5,429 nt of DNA from Planctomycetales bacterium (GTDB lineage: Bacteria > Planctomycetota > Planctomycetia > Gemmatales > Gemmataceae). The notes beneath the pieces were generated by a model that ran no database searches, was not told the origin of the DNA, and worked only from the letters and a program-made list of their open reading frames with translations. Made by a program: the position numbers and the translations under genes. Positions 1 to 5,429 of the stretch are shown piece by piece; within the stretch, counting starts at the first letter, position 1; every line of letters begins with the position of its first letter. The stretch covers positions 1 through 5,429 of the forward strand of contig JAGVLI010000594.1 in assembly GCA_020054355.1 (NCBI GenBank), read 5' to 3'.

Positions 1-66
1 CCATGCGTTAACCGGTCTCGTCCCCGCGTTGGCTTCGTCTTCCACCGCCCAGTAACCGATGGGCAT
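1..66 (-). CDS. Possible 5' end of a gene running off the left edge (unrecognised)
   Basis: On the minus strand an ATG at 64-66 opens 22 codons with no stop before the window edge; the peptide starts MPIGYWAVEDEANAG. The same frame stays open upstream as far as a TAG at 130-132, so a start further back (for example GTG at 103-105) is possible, but that part would be translated from the palindromic repeat. No Shine-Dalgarno sequence is visible before the ATG. I do not recognise the peptide. It may be a genuine N-terminus of a leftward gene, or chance readthrough from repeat DNA of the kind that often yields spurious gene calls in planctomycetes. Confidence 0.2.
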   Translation of the reverse strand, partial: MPIGYWAVEDEANAGTRPVNAW

Positions 67-90
67 CGGGTGGATAAAATGAATATACCA

Positions 91-134
91 GGCGTTATAC
101 AACACAGCCCAGGGTTGCCGGTACTCCGGCTACC
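91..134 (+). repeat. Palindromic repeat module, first direct copy
   Basis: This 44-bp stretch recurs at 155-198 with three mismatches, all in the first ten bases; the core beginning ACACAGCCCAGGGTTGCC is identical in both. The offset between copies is 64 bp. Unlike the second copy it lacks the closing CTGGG that completes the 32-bp imperfect palindrome, so it is a truncated module. Confidence 0.85.
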
Positions 135-145
135 TTGCCATTCTC

Positions 146-365
146 TACGCCGAAGGCGTTGCATAACACAGCCCAGGGTTGCCGGTACTCCGGCTACCCT
201 GGGAATTGGCAACCATTTTGACTTTCTACCCCGAAGGGGTTGCATAAACCGATGTTGACGAGTTTATGCAACCCCTTCGGGGTAGATGACACGACTACTT
301 GCCGAAACCCAGGGTAGCCGGAGTACCGGCAACCCTGGGCTATGTTATGTAACGCCTTCGGCGTA
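146..365. repeat. 220-bp composite palindrome built of nested inverted repeats
   Basis: Two pairs of inverted arms share one centre at 255.5. The outer arms 146-203 and 308-365 are 58 nt each with two mismatches. The inner arms 225-249 and 262-286 are a perfect 25-nt inverted repeat around a 12-nt loop. The spacers between them (204-224 and 287-307) have largely diverged, sharing only a short GGCAA/TTGCC. Each outer arm contains a smaller imperfect palindrome, CCCAGGGT-T-GCCGG-TACT-CCGGC-T-ACCCTGGG at 172-203 and its reverse complement at 308-339. Each arm also carries mini-hairpins of the form ACNCC-GAA-GGNGT. From memory, modules of this sort are dispersed between genes in planctomycetes and resemble REP/BIME elements. 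That mobilisation is by a REP-associated tyrosine transposase is a guess; no transposase gene is in the window. Confidence 0.9.
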
Positions 366-427
366 AAAACCGGCACGGCAACCCTGGGCCGTTCGGCGTA
401 AAAACCGGCACGGCAACCCTGGGCCGT
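357..427 (+). repeat. Perfect tandem duplication, 35-bp unit, two copies
   Basis: A 35-bp unit beginning TTCGGCGTAAAAACCGGCAC occupies 357-391 and is repeated exactly at 392-426, with one further matching base at 427. The unit contains the right half of the larger palindromic module (CGGCAACCCTGGGC). The second copy lacks the ACGCC arm that would complete its mini-hairpin. The identity of the two copies points to a recent duplication. Confidence 0.9.
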
Positions 428-435
428 ATTGTAAA

Positions 436-448
436 ACGCCCTCGGCGT
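436..448. repeat. Isolated mini-hairpin of the repeat family
   Basis: ACGCC-CTC-GGCGT has the same five-base stem as the mini-hairpins at 147-159 and 352-364, with a CTC loop in place of GAA/TTC. It marks the right end of the repeat cluster. Confidence 0.7.
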
Positions 449-483
449 AGATGCACTTGGACAATCCTCATTCCCGGCCGACT

Positions 484-586
484 TACTGACAAATGCGCTG
501 AAAATTAAAGTTCTTTGAGGCTGAGCTTGGCTCCAGGGTTCTATTTTCCAAGTGTCGCCCTTTAATTTTCAGCGCAGCTGTCAGTA
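484..586. mobile_element. 103-bp MITE-like element with 27-bp terminal inverted repeats
   Basis: Positions 484-510 and 560-586 are inverted repeats of 27 nt with two mismatches. The outer 8 bp (TACTGACA/TGTCAGTA) and an inner 17 bp (TGCGCTGAAAATTAAAG and its complement) both pair perfectly. The 49-bp interior has no open reading frame. If the outermost TA on each side is read as a target-site duplication, the element is TA-CTGACA...TGTCAG-TA, the pattern expected of IS630/Tc1-type elements that insert at TA. The structure is seen directly; the mobile-element reading is an inference. It begins 14 bp beyond the ceramidase-like stop codon, so its stem could also act as a transcript 3' end, although there is no T-tract to suggest a classical intrinsic terminator. 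Confidence 0.55.
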
Positions 587-596
587 GAATTACTGA
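581..596. repeat. Short perfect hairpin just downstream of the ceramidase-like gene
   Basis: TCAGTA-GAAT-TACTGA is a 6-bp stem with a 4-nt loop, lying 4 bp past the stop codon of the leftward gene. It shares its left arm with the right end of the MITE-like element, so the two structures are mutually exclusive. No T-run follows, so terminator activity is uncertain. Confidence 0.4.
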
Positions 597-600
597 TATT

Positions 601-2046
601 CTACTTCCTCACCTGATTCAGTAGTTCCAGCACGGTCGCGGTGATCTTCGGCGAGGCGTCCACTTCGAGGTAGCTCGAGCGCGCCCGCCAGGTTTCGTAG
701 CCGCCGAGCTTGTGCTGCTCCGGCGTGGGCAGGTAGCCGTTGTAGCCGTTGGCCAGCTCGATGATGCAGGTCGGCTGCAGCGGACTCTTCTTCTTGATCT
801 CCAGGCCGATTTCCACGAAGGTCTCGCAGGGGATGGCGACGATGCCCAGTTCGCCGATGCGAATGGCTTGCAGCTTGAGGCGCACCGTGGCGGGGAAGTC
901 CGCCAGCAGGATGGTCTCGCGGGCGTAGATTTCGGGCAGCGATTTCAACAATCCGTCCTTGGCATTCTTCACGATGTCGCGGGCCTTGGCTACTTCCTCG
1001 GCGGTGGGCTTGCGCACGCCCAACTCGATTTCCTTCTCGGCCATCGCCAGGGTGATGCCGGCGCGATGCTCGATCTTCTGGTAAGCGGGCAGGACGGCTT
1101 GCGAGACGCTCTCGGCGACCACGCGGATTTGCTCGTACTCGGCGCGCTTGCCGGGCGCAGCGCCGGCGAAGTTGACGTTGTTGATGTCGCCGCTGGTGGC
1201 GTTCGACATGATGCCGACGAAGGGCGGTTCGGTCTTCTCCGTTTTCAGCAGGACGCCGATGCGCTCGGCGAAGGCGCTGAAGTAGTCGGCGGACAACGGC
1301 TGCACGCCGCCCACGTAGTGCAGGGAGTAATTTGCCAGCAGGGCGCGCGGCCGGCCGTCGGCGCCTTGCACCGACAGCACGGTGATGTCCGGATCGATCG
1401 GGCCGGCGGGTTCCACCAGGCCGGGGTTCTGGTAGCCGGGGTTCATCTTGACCGCATCGGTCAGCTTGCCGAACGGATCGGCGGCGATTGAACCGGGCTT
1501 CATCTTCCAGCGGCGGTTGAAGAGCTGGGTCGGGTCCTTACCCACGCCCCAGCCGAGTTGTGCCGGCCCCAGGTTGGCGTGCGCTTTGGCGATGCCCTGG
1601 GCGATGCGCTCGGCCAGGAACTTTTGATAGTCCTTATCCGGATCGCTCTGGAAGACGCCGGCCGCGGTCGGCGCGGTGTGCGTGTGCGTGGCGGAGATCA
1701 ACATGCGTTCGGCGGGGATGCCGGTGGCTTTCGCGGCCTGGCGCTTGGCTTCGTCCAGCACTTCGCGCGGGATCATGCAGCTGTCGCAGACGACGATGGC
1801 TAACTGGGTTTTGCCGTCATCCAGCACCAGGCAGCGGGCATGCAGGCGGTCGTGTGCCGCCGTGGCCTGGCGGTCCTGCATGCCGCCGTTGACCGAGATC
1901 GGAAACTTGATGGGTGTGATGTCCATCGCGTGGGCGCCGGCCCGGAAGGGCTTCTGGGCATCCTGCGCCGGCAGTTCGACCGACCACGGCAACAGCGCGA
2001 AGTTGCAGGCGAGCAACATCCAGACAGCAAGTCGGTTCGTTGTCAT
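601..2046 (-). CDS. Secreted neutral/alkaline ceramidase-like hydrolase
   Basis: The 481-aa product resembles the N-terminal catalytic domain of neutral/alkaline non-lysosomal ceramidases, zinc amidases that cleave ceramide to sphingosine and fatty acid. A signal peptide is likely (hydrophobic residues 6-23, then ELPAQDA), implying export. Matches to the family include SATHTHTAP at 118-126 (histidines 121 and 123), NYSLHYVGG at 239-247 with His243, SGDINN at 285-290, PCETF at 406-410 with Glu408, and NGYNGYLPTPEQ at 433-444 with its tyrosines. These correspond to the zinc-site His, His, Glu and Tyr. The nucleophilic serine expected in the family motif GDVSPN is replaced (GDINN), so ceramide hydrolysis is doubtful. 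The protein is shorter than bacterial ceramidases of about 640-670 aa and appears to lack their C-terminal Ig-like domain. It starts 14 bp after the dehydrogenase stop with a strong AAGGA Shine-Dalgarno 6 nt before the ATG. I am sure of the family and unsure of the substrate. Confidence 0.88.
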   Translation of the reverse strand: MTTNRLAVWMLLACNFALLPWSVELPAQDAQKPFRAGAHAMDITPIKFPISVNGGMQDRQATAAHDRLHARCLVLDDGKTQLAIVVCDSCMIPREVLDEAKRQAAKATGIPAERMLISATHTHTAPTAAGVFQSDPDKDYQKFLAERIAQGIAKAHANLGPAQLGWGVGKDPTQLFNRRWKMKPGSIAADPFGKLTDAVKMNPGYQNPGLVEPAGPIDPDITVLSVQGADGRPRALLANYSLHYVGGVQPLSADYFSAFAERIGVLLKTEKTEPPFVGIMSNATSGDINNVNFAGAAPGKRAEYEQIRVVAESVSQAVLPAYQKIEHRAGITLAMAEKEIELGVRKPTAEEVAKARDIVKNAKDGLLKSLPEIYARETILLADFPATVRLKLQAIRIGELGIVAIPCETFVEIGLEIKKKSPLQPTCIIELANGYNGYLPTPEQHKLGGYETWRARSSYLEVDASPKITATVLELLNQVRK

Positions 2047-2052
2047 GACTCA

Positions 2053-2057
2053 TCCTT
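2053..2057 (-). promoter_or_regulatory. Ribosome binding site of the ceramidase-like gene
   Basis: AAGGA on the minus strand lies 6 nt before the ATG at 2044-2046, within the 14-bp gap after the dehydrogenase stop. It fixes the start and supports translation from a shared mRNA. Confidence 0.7.
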
Positions 2058-2060
2058 CTC

Positions 2061-3002
<942 letters not shown>

Positions 3003-3066
3003 GGCGGCGGCTTGGCTCCGGCGGCTTGGTGGGTCAGCGCGCGTACGCTCGACTCACCGCACGGCT

Positions 3067-3504
3067 TTACTTGCTGTCCAGGGCCGTCTCTTGATAGAAC
3101 GCTTCCAGCCACTTGCCGCCTTGCAGGACCCAGACGGCGGACACGTAGCTCTTGCTCGGCAGTTCCTTGCCCTTGTAGGTGCCCTTGAGCGTCAGGGCAT
3201 AGGTCATCACGGCGGTCTCCTTGCTCAGCATCGTCACCTTGACGTCGCTCATCTGGTATTCGGACATCTTCAAATCGGGTAAAGTCTTCATCTGCACTTC
3301 CCGATTCTGCACCCCGCCGTAGTAGGCTGTGATGGCCTGGTGATTTTCCGTGACCAGCTTGCCGATGGCGACCGGGTCTTGCTTGGTGAACGCCTCGTTG
3401 AGGGCGCGCATGGCCTGCTCGATTTCCTTGACCGGCCCGTCCTTCGGCGCATCCGCGCCCAGCAGCAGCCCGACGCTCAGCATCAGCAGCAGCTTGGTTT
3501 TCAT
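3067..3504 (-). CDS. Small secreted NTF2-like / DUF4440 (SnoaL-like) protein
   Basis: The start at 3502-3504 gives a 145-aa product. It is preferred over the in-frame ATG 99 nt upstream because it has a strong Shine-Dalgarno (GGAGAAGG, about 7 nt away) and a proper signal peptide (MKTKLLLMLSVGLLLGADA). The mature part has the NTF2/SnoaL-like cone-fold pattern: a first helix with alternating acidic and hydrophobic residues (EIEQAMRALNEAFTKQD, about 27-43), a long helix and turn (AIGKLVTENHQAITAYYGG, 46-64), and antiparallel strands ending in YVSAVWVLQGGKWLEAFYQET near the C-terminus. Bacterial DUF4440 proteins are mostly of unknown function; some bind small ligands or have isomerase-like activity. 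No catalytic residue can be assigned here. It is the first gene of the leftward cluster, 64 bp ahead of the dehydrogenase, and is probably periplasmic. Confidence 0.82.
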   Translation of the reverse strand: MKTKLLLMLSVGLLLGADAPKDGPVKEIEQAMRALNEAFTKQDPVAIGKLVTENHQAITAYYGGVQNREVQMKTLPDLKMSEYQMSDVKVTMLSKETAVMTYALTLKGTYKGKELPSKSYVSAVWVLQGGKWLEAFYQETALDSK

Positions 3505-3511
3505 GGCCCTT

Positions 3512-3516
3512 CTCCT
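3512..3516 (-). promoter_or_regulatory. Ribosome binding site deciding the start of the DUF4440-like gene
   Basis: AGGAG within GAGGAGAAGG on the minus strand is 7 nt from the ATG at 3502-3504. The alternative in-frame start upstream has no such site and would put an arginine-rich tail before the signal peptide. Confidence 0.7.
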
Positions 3517-3558
3517 CGATAAACACCGGGCGAAACGATACTGCCCATCCGCATCAGC

Positions 3559-3587
3559 AAGGTATGAGAAGCGCCGGGCCGTTGCAA
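3559..3587 (-). promoter_or_regulatory. Weak candidate sigma70-type promoter for the leftward cluster
   Basis: On the minus strand TTGCAA (3582-3587) is followed after 17 bp by TACCTT (3559-3564), matching the -35 and -10 consensus at four and three of six positions. It would give a leader of roughly 50 nt before the DUF4440-like ATG. The match is weak, and planctomycete promoters are poorly predicted by consensus. Confidence 0.2.
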
Positions 3588-3652
3588 ATGTTTTCGCGAC
3601 CAAACGCCGGGCGCTTGCATGGTTGCCCGGTTGCTCAGTAGATCGATGAATG

Positions 3653-3687
3653 GCTGATAGCTATTAGCTGACAGCTATCAGCTATCA
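3653..3687 (+). repeat. Array of five degenerate heptamers (GCTATCA type)
   Basis: The array reads GCTGATA, GCTATTA, GCTGACA, GCTATCA, GCTATCA, a strict 7-bp period over 35 bp. Because GCTGATA and TATCAGC are reverse complements, it also folds: CTGATAGCT (3654-3662) pairs with AGCTATCAG (3673-3681) around a 10-nt loop. It is AT-rich compared with its surroundings. The design recalls the heptanucleotide short tandem repeats described in cyanobacteria, but any kinship is an inference. It sits where the plus-strand coding remnant begins. Confidence 0.85.
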
Positions 3688-3690
3688 GTT

Positions 3691-3828
3691 CGATCGCGAA
3701 AACGAACCACCGAGAAGGGCGTGGATGGCCTGCTGGAACTGGAAGTGATGGCGGCGAAGAACGGCGATTCCGGCAGCTGCCTGATGGGGGAGTATCGGAA
3801 GATCGAGCTGACGCCGGCCAAGCCGTGA
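3691..3828 (+). pseudogene. 3' coding remnant, upstream part missing (unrecognised)
   Basis: A plus-strand frame runs without a stop from the heptamer array to a TGA at 3826-3828. Codons from about 3721 on favour G or C in the third position like the neighbouring genes, and the peptide VDGLLELEVMAAKNGDSG... ending YRKIELTPAKP looks like a protein C-terminus. No start with a ribosome binding site is seen, and the frame is closed upstream by TGA at 3655-3657 inside the repeat array. The likeliest reading is the tail of a gene whose body was lost in a rearrangement at the heptamers. A short genuine ORF from GTG 3721 is possible but less likely. It ends 4 bp from the convergent 70-aa gene. I cannot name the parent family. 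Confidence 0.35.
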
Positions 3829-3832
3829 CGGC

Positions 3833-4045
3833 TCACTCCTGTTCGTCAGCAGTCTTCTTCCGCGTGGCGTCCCGATCGTTCGCGTTCATGGCGGCGGAGC
3901 TGTAGCGGCCGAAGTTTTCGTCCTTCGTGTGCGCTTCCTCGGGATTCTCGCGCAGGTCGCGCTTGAAGTCCTGACGGCGATGCTTGCTGCCGGCCCGCTT
4001 GATGGTCCGCTTCAGTTCGCGGTATTGGCGTTTGTCTGGGTCCAT
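3833..4045 (-). CDS. Small highly charged hypothetical protein (70 aa)
   Basis: The product is 70 aa, starts MDPDKRQYRELKRTIKRAG and is dominated by Lys, Arg, Asp and Glu. It has a basic N-terminal half (KRTIKRAGSKHRRQDFKRDL, about 12-31), then an acidic stretch ENPEEAH (33-39), and a polar tail with FGRYSSAAMNANDRDATRKK. It has no signal peptide, membrane segment or cysteine, and is probably largely helical or disordered. From memory, similar short proteins with RELKR...NPEEAH...FGRYSSA patterns occur in planctomycetes, which supports a real gene, but I know of no function. Binding to nucleic acid or another polyanion is conceivable from the basic half. The Shine-Dalgarno is weak (GGGAG, 12 nt before the ATG). 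It follows the nuclease-like gene by 52 bp on the same strand. Confidence 0.65.
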   Translation of the reverse strand: MDPDKRQYRELKRTIKRAGSKHRRQDFKRDLRENPEEAHTKDENFGRYSSAAMNANDRDATRKKTADEQE

Positions 4046-4097
4046 GATGAAGGGACACTCCCGGTAACGGAAGGTTCAGTGCTCGATCCCGAATCGC

Positions 4098-4715
4098 TCA
4101 CGCCGCCGGCGCCAGCGCCTGTTCCTTGGCTTGGGCGAAGAGATAGTTCCAGGCGGCGAACAGGCCGGGCAAGTCGGACAGCACAAAATCCCTGAACTCC
4201 TTGATGAACTGCTGTTCGTGGAGCTTGCCGAACTCCCAAGTTATCCCGTTGGAAACGCACCCGAAGATTGTCCGGGGCGGCTGCCCGTTCAGCTGTTGAG
4301 CGGCCAGCATTGTAGCCAGGCATTGCCCCCAGCCTGCGTCGAAGTCGTCCTTCTTGGCCTCGACGACCAGGACGTAGGGCGGTTGGTCGCTGACCAGACC
4401 CAGGGGCGACTTGCGCGAGAAAAAGTAATCGGGGAAGCCAGTCAGCGGTTCGCTGGTACCGAAGGGAATATGGCTCCATATCTGCAAGGAATCGCTGTAG
4501 GCTTTCCAGACTTCGCGCAGGACCGGAGCGATGACGAATTCGCTCATCGCTGACTCGGACATGCGGACGTAGACATTGACCAGGTTGAACTGCAAATCGG
4601 CGCGGAGCCGTTCGTCCACCGCGAACTCGATGGGCTGCACGAACGATCCGACCTTGACCGTGATGCCGAACGTCAGCGCTGCTTCGCCGAGGCTTTTGAA
4701 GTCGCGAACAGCCAT
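4098..4715 (-). CDS. Predicted PD-(D/E)XK nuclease-like protein (205 aa)
   Basis: The 205-aa product has a probable PD-(D/E)XK nuclease core. Glu59 in SEFVIAPVL could supply the helical acidic residue. Asp96 in GFPDYFFS would be the first motif acid, and VVEAKK at 117-122 supplies Glu119 and Lys121. A following helix contains GQCLATMLAAQ (130-140), and a later strand IFGCVSNGITWEFGKL (150-165) matches the restriction-enzyme-like pattern in which a strand precedes a conserved aromatic. I recall a family of similarly sized hypothetical proteins in cyanobacteria with the same SEFIIAPIL...VEAKND...GQCIAEM.AAQ...G.W.F.KL layout, so it seems conserved and widespread, but its role is unknown. There is no methyltransferase or helicase nearby. 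It starts 20 bp after the S9 peptidase stop with only a weak GGGGAAA-type site, and may be cotranscribed with it. Nuclease activity is inferred from motifs only. Confidence 0.75.
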   Translation of the reverse strand: MAVRDFKSLGEAALTFGITVKVGSFVQPIEFAVDERLRADLQFNLVNVYVRMSESAMSEFVIAPVLREVWKAYSDSLQIWSHIPFGTSEPLTGFPDYFFSRKSPLGLVSDQPPYVLVVEAKKDDFDAGWGQCLATMLAAQQLNGQPPRTIFGCVSNGITWEFGKLHEQQFIKEFRDFVLSDLPGLFAAWNYLFAQAKEQALAPAA

Positions 4716-4735
4716 GATCGTTTCCCCGAAGTTCG

Positions 4736-5429
4736 TTACTTCAAATACTTATCCAGGAAATCCACCATCTTCGGATAGGCGTCCAGGCGGTTCTTGAGCT
4801 TGGCCAGGCCGTGGCCCTCGTCCTCGTAGCGGAGATACTCCACCGGCACGTTGCGCTTCTTCAGCGCCGCCACGATCTGCTCGGCCTCGCCGACGGGCAC
4901 GGGCGGGTCGTTGGCCCCGTGAATCACCATCATCGGGCACTTGATCTTGTCCACGTGGTTGATCGGGCTGATCTTCTCCAGGAATTCCTTGTGGTCGGTC
5001 AGGTTGCCGTATTCCTTTTCGCGGTGGGCGCGGCGATAGGCCCCGGTGTTCTCCAGGAACGTCACCCAGTTGGCGATGCCGACCACGTCGATGCCGGCCG
5101 CCCAGAGTTCGGGGTGGTGCGTCACCTGGGCCAGCACCATGAAGCCGCCGTAGCTGCCGCCGTAGACCGCCAGCCGTTTCGGGTCGCCCTGCTTCTGGTC
5201 GCGCAGCCACATGGCGGCGTGGGCCAGGTCCTTGACCGAATCCAGGCGCTTGGTGGTGTTGTCGAGGTTCATGTAAGCGGTGCCGTAGCCCGACGAGCCG
5301 CGCACGTTCGGGGCCAGCACCGCGTAGCCCCGGCCGACGAAATACTGGAAGAGTGCGGTGAAATTGGCCTTGGTCTGGCTTTCCGGCCCGCCGTGGGGAT
5401 AGACGATCACCGGCGGCAGCCGATCGCCC
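4736..5429 (-). CDS. S9 prolyl oligopeptidase-family serine peptidase, C-terminal domain (partial)
   Basis: About 231 C-terminal residues are present; the gene continues past the right edge. The frame is open to 5429, reading GDRLPPVIVYPHGGP, so the valine codon GTG at 5408-5410 is internal and not a start. This is the alpha/beta-hydrolase catalytic domain of the S9 family. Counting that valine as 1, the oxyanion-side HGGP is at 6-9, the nucleophile Ser86 is in YGGSYGGF (codon 5153-5155), Asp168 is in HGANDPPVP (codon 4907-4909) and His200 is in DEGHGL (codon 4811-4813). All three catalytic residues are present. S9 proteins of this type are usually 600-700 aa with an N-terminal beta-propeller that gates access for oligopeptides or acylated peptides; that part is not visible. 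Cell location cannot be judged without the N-terminus. The closest subfamilies are the acylaminoacyl-peptidase and DPP-like S9 enzymes. The nuclease-like gene follows after 20 bp. Confidence 0.93.
   Translation of the reverse strand, partial: GDRLPPVIVYPHGGPESQTKANFTALFQYFVGRGYAVLAPNVRGSSGYGTAYMNLDNTTKRLDSVKDLAHAAMWLRDQKQGDPKRLAVYGGSYGGFMVLAQVTHHPELWAAGIDVVGIANWVTFLENTGAYRRAHREKEYGNLTDHKEFLEKISPINHVDKIKCPMMVIHGANDPPVPVGEAEQIVAALKKRNVPVEYLRYEDEGHGLAKLKNRLDAYPKMVDFLDKYLK

Noticed and set aside
56..69. Small hairpin CCGAT-GGGC-ATCGG as a terminator or operator
   Set aside because: It is a short stem with no T-run, overlaps the possible ATG of the left-edge frame, and is easily expected by chance in GC-rich DNA.
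70..376. Two overlapping ORFs (plus 70-258 and minus 194-376) in the repeat cluster
   Set aside because: They are translations of the palindromic repeat (peptides with repeated QGCRYSGYPG-like runs on both strands), have no ribosome binding site and are read from inverted copies of the same DNA.
91..448. CRISPR array
   Set aside because: The repeats are palindromic, inverted as well as direct, of unequal spacing, and there are no unique spacers of constant length or cas genes.
712..1491. Plus-strand ORF of 259 aa opposite the ceramidase-like gene
   Set aside because: It is an antisense shadow caused by strong GC bias at third codon positions; low-complexity Gly/Asp/Ala composition and no family resemblance, whereas the minus-strand gene has clear motifs.
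3505..3603. N-terminal extension of the DUF4440-like protein from an in-frame ATG at 3601-3603
   Set aside because: The extra 33 residues precede a complete signal peptide and there is a much better ribosome binding site at the downstream ATG.
4098..4715. Part of a restriction-modification system
   Set aside because: No methyltransferase, specificity subunit or helicase is encoded in the window, so only a stand-alone nuclease-like protein can be supported.
4736..5410. Complete 224-aa S9 hydrolase starting at 5410
   Set aside because: The supposed start is a GTG valine inside the conserved strand LPPVIVYPHGGP, and the frame continues open to the window edge, so the gene is a fragment cut by the window.

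Overview
The window looks like chromosomal DNA of a planctomycete, most likely of the Gemmataceae/Gemmatales type. This rests on the high GC content with strong G/C third-position bias, on a secreted ceramidase-like hydrolase and a DUF4440-like secreted protein of kinds common in that phylum, and on palindromic intergenic repeats (CCCAGGGTTGCCGG / ACGCCGAAGGCGT type) that I associate with planctomycete genomes. The assignment is an inference from memory; there is no rRNA or other marker gene here.

Positions 1-600 hold no convincing complete gene. This stretch contains a possible gene fragment running off the left edge, a dense cluster of palindromic repeat modules arranged as one 220-bp concentric palindrome (146-365), a perfect 35-bp tandem duplication (357-427), and a separate 103-bp element with 27-bp terminal inverted repeats flanked by TA (484-586), which resembles a MITE.

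Positions 601-3504 form a compact leftward (minus-strand) cluster. In order of transcription it holds a small secreted NTF2/DUF4440-like protein, a D-2-hydroxyacid dehydrogenase of the glycerate dehydrogenase/hydroxypyruvate reductase type, and a secreted neutral ceramidase-like hydrolase. The last two are 14 bp apart and are probably cotranscribed. The first is 64 bp upstream and may belong to the same unit. No shared pathway is obvious.

Positions 3505-3832 hold a weak candidate promoter, a 35-bp array of five GCT-headed heptamers, and a plus-strand 3' coding remnant whose upstream part is missing. This looks like a small rearrangement scar.

Positions 3833-5429 hold three more minus-strand genes. 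In order of transcription they are the C-terminal catalytic domain of an S9 prolyl oligopeptidase-family serine peptidase (N-terminus outside the window), a 205-aa predicted PD-(D/E)XK nuclease-like protein 20 bp behind it, and a 70-aa highly charged conserved-type hypothetical protein. The nuclease-like protein has no methyltransferase, helicase or other defence partner in view. I see no convincing new multi-gene system. The structured repeats and the nuclease-like family are the parts most worth following up.
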